This document shows, piece after piece, positions 59,469 through 64,000 of a DNA stretch of 64,000 bases (within the stretch, counting starts at the first letter, position 1; each line of letters starts with the position of its first letter). The stretch spans positions 29,209,326-29,273,325 of the forward strand of contig NW_022881614.1 in assembly GCF_003369915.1 (NCBI RefSeq), given 5' to 3'. A program made the translations under genes and the position numbers. Origin of the DNA: Drosophila miranda. Its lineage: Eukaryota > Arthropoda > Insecta > Diptera > Drosophilidae. The notes under the pieces are model-generated. The model was not told the origin of the DNA, did no database searches, and saw only the letters and a program-made list of their open reading frames with translations.

Positions 59469-60139
59469 CTACTTTCTCTGCGCAGGCCCCTTCTGTGAGC
59501 GTGATTCGCCTGCTTGCATCGCACCCCTATTCACGTTTCCCGCGCAATTCGGACAGGTTGGACAATATGCATCGGGCTTTCCACACCGGTAGCAGAAAAT
59601 TCGCCTCTCCGATGCCATACAGTCCCTAAAGCCATGATCGGTCTGCCCGCAGTTCCAGCAAATCAACTTCTGTGGAACACGCTGTGTCATTTGCGCTTCC
59701 TCAATGACCTCTGCCTCTTCATCGCTACTCGACCGATCCTGCGCGACCTCGCTGACGTTCGCATTCGCCCCGCGACCATAGTTTGTGGCTTTGGGTGCTC
59801 CTCGCCACGAAGATCGAGCCTTCCTCTTCAGATGTGCCTCTATTTCCACGCACTCATCCCGCAGTTGGTCTAAGGAATAAACCCGTAAGGCGTAGACGAA
59901 TCTCGCTATCTCATCTGTGAGTGCCTTTTTGACGATTTTTACCATCTCCTTTTCAGGTGGTGGCATCTCAAACCTCGACGCGAGCTTTCTCATGACATGG
60001 AAAAAGTCTTCCACACTCTCGTTTGACCGCTGCATTCTTTCTCGCAGTTCTCTCATGCGGTCGAACTCGGACGCCGTGCCTCGGAAACGAACAATTAAGG
60101 CGCCCCTTAGTTCCTGCCAAACACCACCGCCATGATCAC
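59469..60139 (-). pseudogene. Unit 2 gag, 5'-truncated at the tandem junction
   Basis: Same as the unit 1 gag fragment with isolated substitutions (for example RAIKS to RTIKA reflected near 60095 on the plus strand). Starts at the same base of gag as unit 1. Confidence 0.85.
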
Positions 60140-60631
60140 TTCACTACCCGGCATCGGATGAATTTGCGCGCGAACTTGGCATTAAAGCCTTTTCCGAAGT
60201 CACTAAGGACAAAATTTCGGCGGAATACCTCTTGTCCCGGCCTCGCGTAAAACACCCGAGCTCGCTGGTTGTACCTTACCCTACTACGCTCGTATGCCTG
60301 ATGTAAACTAGCGCGAATCCTCTCTTGGATGAGTGGTCGCTTGTCCTGACCCTCCAGCAGCGATATGTCATGCTCGTCGATTGACCGCAGTCGCTTTGCC
60401 AGCTTGTAGCATGACCCATGCAAATACATTTGCTGCCCGAAGACTGCAAAGAATGGTGTTACGCCTGTCGCCTCGTGAACCGAGTTCATAATAGCCAGTT
60501 CTATCTATTCTATCGTCTTCCAGATACGCCCGAATCGCGCTGAGTACTGTGCTATTCACGCGTTCGGCTGCGTTACTCTGCGGAGAATACACTGGCGTCC
60601 TCATATGAGTGACTCCGAATGCATCGGTCAT
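60140..60631 (-). pseudogene. Unit 3 integrase remnant
   Basis: Integrase core end (VYSPQSNAAERVNST) in one frame to about 60520, and C-terminal domain (FAVFGQQMYLHGSCYKLAKRL ...) in another, cut at RCRVVK by the junction. The 5' part including HHCC and two catalytic Asp is missing. Confidence 0.8.
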
Positions 60632-61229
60632 CTCTACTCGGATACTCGGATACTACTACAATGTCCGCTCCTTTCCGGTGTTCTATGCCGAAATCGAAGG
60701 CCTGCAGTTGAAGGGACCAACGAGCTAAGCGACCATCCAGGTTCTTCATGGTCATGAGCCATTTGAGACTGGCGTGGTCAGTTATGACTGTAAACGGCAT
60801 AAGCTCTACGTACGGACGGAACTTAAGGATCGCCATGAGGGCTGCCAGACACTCCTTCTCTGTCACCGAGTAGTTTTTTTGGTGGCCATTCAGTTTGGCA
60901 GAGAAAAACGCTATGGGCCTCTCGTTCTGCTCGTCATCCCGTTGGAAGAGTACGGCTCCTACCCCATAATGTGAGGCGTCGCACTGTATGTAGAAGTGCC
61001 GCTTGAAATCCGCGTGTACCAGGACTGGTGCCGAGGTGAGTGTAGCTTTTAGCTCCCCCATGGCTCGTTTTGCCTCCTCCGTCAATTTAAACTTTCCATT
61101 TCCCGACTTTTTCAGGGCGTCTGTGAGCGGCCCGGCCATCTCAGCATAGTTTTTCATAAAGCGCCGGTACCAGCCCGCAGTTCCCAGGAAACTACGCAAT
61201 TCTCGAACAGATCGCGGCTCGGGAATGCG
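60632..61229 (-). CDS. Unit 3 RNase H
   Basis: Open from the connection domain ([13 protein letters not shown]) through the full RNase H: QCDAS, EKECLAAL and TDHASLKWL carry the catalytic acids. It then reads 20 or so out-of-frame residues past EYPSR. The only complete RNase H of the three units. Confidence 0.85.
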
Positions 61230-62444
61230 CTAAATGGCCGACACACGATCCGGATCCATCTTCAGCGCTCCTCCTCCCACTATAAATCCCAGGTATTTAA
61301 TGTTTTTATAGCAAAAATGAGATTTGCTCAGCTCTATCGTTAAATTTGCTTCTTGTAGACGCTCGGCAACCTGTCGCAGAATCTTAACGTGCGTTTGGAA
61401 GTCCTCAGCTATAATCAGCAAGTCGTCGAGATACGCATAGACGTTTGAACGCATCTCAACCGGAATCACCTTATCGACCAGTCTACATAGGCGTTGTGCG
61501 GCGTTGCAGATGCCAAAGGGCATCATACGGAACTGGTACAGAGGCCGTCCCGGCACTTGCCAAAAAGCGAATTTTAAGTCGACGCTGGAGATATATATCG
61601 TCTGATCGAGACGCGACAAAATCCCCTCGATGCTAGGAAGTGGGTAAGCGTCCTTGATGGTTATTTTGTTGAGCTTTCGGGCATCGAGACAGAAACGATT
61701 TTTGCCCGGCCTTCGCACCACGGTGGTACGGTTGCTCCACGGACTATCACTGTACTCGATGACTCCCAAAGCCAACATTTTGTCCACCTCCCCACACACC
61801 ACTTCCTGCATCGCTGGCGACAGCGGATAATGTCGATCCTTCACAGGCTCGGCCTTCTCCACCAACTGAATTTTGTGAGTCTCTCTCGACGTCCTCCCCA
61901 GGCCTACGGCTTCGAAAGTCAGAAACTCTGCCTTCACCTGATCCAAGGCTGCCTTTTGCTCTTCTGACAACTCCCATTCTTCCTGCACTATCTCCTTCTT
62001 CAGGCCTTCCACATAGTGAGCGACTTGATCAGCCAGCACTTTTTCCACTAATCTGTGAGATGCCCCTACTGGACCTTCTCCCATCACCTCAGGACCCAAT
62101 GAGAATACCCGCCAAAAGTCTACCCCCAAGTAAATTTCCTGTTCCAAGAAAGGGTATACGAAAACCGTTAATCTTTTTACCTCTCCCTTGTATTTCACCG
62201 GTAATTCTACTCGGCCAACGATTGCGCGATCTTCCCCATTCGCTACCTTCACTATAGAAGAATATCGACGAGCCTCCACGCCCAGCTTCTCCAGGAATTC
62301 CTGACCATTACACCCTAGCATGCTGTGTGTAGCGCCTGAATCCAACAGGCCTCGCACGGACTCGTCCATTATAGAGATTTCTGCGAAAACTCTCGGGTCT
62401 TTCTTGCAACAACGCTTTACTGAAGCAATCACCTGCCTCCTCAT
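61230..62444 (-). CDS. Unit 3 protease-reverse transcriptase
   Basis: 404 residues with DSGATHS protease site and YAYLDDLL RT box; it keeps CLDARKLN. Starts at an ATG 47 bp after the gag stop, so gag and pol are in separate frames with a short gap. TAG at 61232-61230 before the connection domain. Confidence 0.88.
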   Translation of the reverse strand: MRRQVIASVKRCCKKDPRVFAEISIMDESVRGLLDSGATHSMLGCNGQEFLEKLGVEARRYSSIVKVANGEDRAIVGRVELPVKYKGEVKRLTVFVYPFLEQEIYLGVDFWRVFSLGPEVMGEGPVGASHRLVEKVLADQVAHYVEGLKKEIVQEEWELSEEQKAALDQVKAEFLTFEAVGLGRTSRETHKIQLVEKAEPVKDRHYPLSPAMQEVVCGEVDKMLALGVIEYSDSPWSNRTTVVRRPGKNRFCLDARKLNKITIKDAYPLPSIEGILSRLDQTIYISSVDLKFAFWQVPGRPLYQFRMMPFGICNAAQRLCRLVDKVIPVEMRSNVYAYLDDLLIIAEDFQTHVKILRQVAERLQEANLTIELSKSHFCYKNIKYLGFIVGGGALKMDPDRVSAI

Positions 62445-62490
62445 AGCTCGCCTTTGCTTAAACCGCTATCTAATTCATTTTTATTTTCTT

Positions 62491-63483
62491 CTACTTTCTC
62501 TGCGCAGGCCCCTTCTGTGAGCGTGATTCGCCTGCTTGCATCGCACCCCTCTTCACGTTTCCCGCGCAATTCGGACAGGTTGGACAATATGCATCGGGCT
62601 TTCCACACCGGTAGCAGAAAATTCGCCTCTCCGATGTCATACAGTCCCTAAAGCCATGATCGGTCTGCCCGCAGTTCCAGCAAATCAACTTCTGTGGAAC
62701 ACGCTGTGTCATTTGCGCTTCCTCAATGACCTCTGCCTCTTCATCGCTACTCGACCGATCCTGCGCGACCTCGCTGACGTTCGCATTCGCCCCGCGACCA
62801 TAGTTTGTGGCTTTGGGTGCTCCTCGCCACGAAGATCGAGCCTTCCTCTTCAGATGTGCCTCTATTTCCACGCACTCATCCCGCAGTTGGTCTAAGGAAT
62901 AAACCCGTAAGGCGTAGACGAATCTCGCTATCTCATCTGTGAGTGCCTTTTTGACGATTTTTACCATCTCCTTTTCAGGTGGTGGCATCTCAGACCTCGA
63001 CGCGAGCTTTCTCATGACATGGAAAAAGTCTTCCACACTCTCGTTTGACCGCTGCATTCTTTCTCGCAGTTCTCTCATGCGGTCGAACTCGGACGCCGTG
63101 CCTCGGAAACGAGCAATTAAGTCGCCCCTTAGTTCCTGCCAAACACCACCGCCATGATCACGGATGTACTGCCAGTACCATTCCCGCGCGTTTCCTGTAA
63201 CCAGGTGATGAAATCCCTTTAGAACTTCATCCCACGGACAGCGGCATTGGGCTTGTAGGAATTCAATTCGGAACACAAAATCCTCGACTGTCATTTTGTT
63301 GCTGTCTCCGTCGAACGTCACGTCCCATTTTTCGACTCGGCCCCACCGTGGCCAAGGTCTATAACCCGGGGGATTTGGATGCGGATCTTCTCGAGGAATC
63401 CCACCAGCTCTCCTACCCTCGCCCCGACCCTGACCCGAGTGTCTGAGTGCTATCGGGTTGCCCACCCCGTTGATGCTGCTCAC
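62491..63483 (-). CDS. Unit 3 gag (fullest copy)
   Basis: 330 residues from an internal ATG. Pro/Gly-rich start, capsid region with WDVTFDGDSNKMTVEDFVFRIEFL (read here as separate W- and F-rich motifs), EWYWQYIRDHGGG, helical stretch with RERMQRSNESVEDFF, CCHC knuckle and the second C-x2-C cluster, C-terminus GPAQRK. A further N-terminal segment lies at 63638-63949 in another frame after a TAG, so the complete gag is broken once. Confidence 0.87.
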   Translation of the reverse strand: MSSINGVGNPIALRHSGQGRGEGRRAGGIPREDPHPNPPGYRPWPRWGRVEKWDVTFDGDSNKMTVEDFVFRIEFLQAQCRCPWDEVLKGFHHLVTGNAREWYWQYIRDHGGGVWQELRGDLIARFRGTASEFDRMRELRERMQRSNESVEDFFHVMRKLASRSEMPPPEKEMVKIVKKALTDEIARFVYALRVYSLDQLRDECVEIEAHLKRKARSSWRGAPKATNYGRGANANVSEVAQDRSSSDEEAEVIEEAQMTQRVPQKLICWNCGQTDHGFRDCMTSERRIFCYRCGKPDAYCPTCPNCAGNVKRGAMQAGESRSQKGPAQRK

Positions 63484-63637
63484 TGGATGCGGTCGGTCCT
63501 ACTCCTGAAGACGGTTCCGGACCAATACCACCTCGCCCTCGAATCGGCGCATCAGTCGTGCTAGACGGCTTCCTTTTCGGGATTGCTCCTCGATACTCCT
63601 GCTCGTGGTGAACCTCCTCCCGCTGCGGTTCCTTCTG

Positions 63638-63949
63638 CTACTGCAGCTGTCTAACCGGCTGGAGTACCTCGTTGAGTTGGTGCATCATCTCGATAAACCC
63701 CTTACGAAACACCTCCTGCAACACCCGACTAATCGAGTCAGTGTTCGCTGCCCTGTGTGTCACATGAGCCTGGGCCAACGATACGTTGACTGCTGATGCC
63801 AGTTCGGAAGCAAGCGTGGGTGTAGGATCGGACATTGGCCATTTTTCTGACCTGGCCTGGACCGGTGTTCTTGGCAACCCACCCACAGCTCCAAGTTCCT
63901 CCCGATCTTGATCAAACATCGCCCCTGACACTTCTCCTATCTGGTCCAC
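63638..63949 (-). pseudogene. gag N-terminal segment
   Basis: 103 codons ending in a TAG at 63640-63638. Helical, charged sequence (ASELASAVNVSLAQAH; FRKGFIEMMHQLNEVLQ) that fits a gag matrix-like start. The frame differs from that of the gag body, so at least one indel and one stop separate them. DNA from 63950 to the edge is probably leader. Confidence 0.65.
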
Positions 63950-64000
63950 TGTTTTGTTTACGTGTGATCGCGTATGATACTGTCGACTACCCCTTCTTGT

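Larger units (their letters stand above)
57361..60139 (-). repeat. Tandem unit 2 (2779 bp)
   Basis: Same content as its neighbours but 243 bp shorter: 81 codons of RNase H are missing in frame between VLFQRDD and GIEHRKG (near 57908). Includes the integrase end (57361-57830), the shortened RNase H (57831-58204), protease-RT (58208-59422) and truncated gag (59469-60139). Confidence 0.92.
60140..63161 (-). repeat. Tandem unit 3 (3022 bp)
   Basis: The unit next to the complete gag N-terminus, equal in length to unit 1 (54339-57360). Its right border is where the original gag continues (CGGATGTACTGCC) instead of jumping to pol. Confidence 0.92.
54254..63964 (-). mobile_element. Ty3/gypsy element (Osvaldo/Ulysses-like?) with triplicated gag-pol
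   Basis: Read from the right edge: gag N-terminus (63949), gag, protease-RT, RNase H, integrase C-terminus. Then the sequence jumps back to the middle of gag. This occurs twice, at identical junctions (57360/57361 and 60139/60140). Three units result: 60140-63161, 57361-60139 and 54339-57360. All lack most of integrase and carry the same TAG after RT, so these lesions came before the triplication. The family name is a guess from gag style. Confidence 0.88.

Overview
The window looks like euchromatin-derived but transposon-swamped DNA from a Drosophila of the obscura group. Three things support this. There are at least eight copies or fragments of an obscura-type DINE-1/INE-1 (ISY/mini-me-like) Helentron. 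The complete mir-309~3~286~4~5~6 microRNA cluster lies on the minus strand. A hiiragi (hrg) poly(A) polymerase gene with short fly introns is present. As I recall, the mir-309 cluster and hrg both lie on 2R (Muller element C) of D. melanogaster. Muller C is chromosome 3 of D. pseudoobscura and the neo-X/neo-Y of D. miranda. The TE load, nested insertions, rearrangements and a broken host gene would suit a degenerating neo-Y, but that assignment is inference.

Layout. 1-6162: a RING-H2 reading frame, a gag-like gene (minus), a DINE-1 fragment and non-coding DNA. 6163-10680: a young Ty3/gypsy insertion with 259-bp LTRs, a tRNA-Pro-type primer site, five 151-bp leader repeats and a large pol deletion. 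11308-28052: a tandem BEL/Pao array (LTR1, copy 1, LTR2, copy 2, LTR3) peppered with DINE-1, including one DINE-1 inside another. 28053-37589: a host-derived block with a 5'-truncated LINE (29701-31852), a broken cysteine-rich gene and a duplicated piece of hrg. 37590-38780: a chimeric DINE-1 followed by the orphan end of a BEL LTR. The 5-bp target duplication AAGGT at 38781 matches the one before LTR1, so 11308-38780 seems to have grown inside one BEL insertion.

38781-50408 holds the host genes: a four-exon Zn-ribbon-like gene (39224-40394, plus), the eight-hairpin mir-309 cluster with a recognisable TATA/Inr/Zelda-type promoter (41110-42416, minus), a three-exon unknown gene (43472-44326, plus), a LINE remnant, a DINE-1 and hrg (minus). 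The 3' part of hrg and its flank form an exact inverted repeat with 37009-37590, bracketing the block with the mir-309 cluster. 50409-53000 is hrg upstream DNA. From about 53000 to the right edge lies a minus-strand Ty3/gypsy element whose gag-pol region is tandemly triplicated (units of 3022, 2779 and 3022 bp).

The functional core is small: hrg (nuclear mRNA polyadenylation), the early-zygotic mir-309 cluster (maternal mRNA clearance) and two intact unknown genes. The rest is mobile DNA and rearrangements apparently mediated by it.
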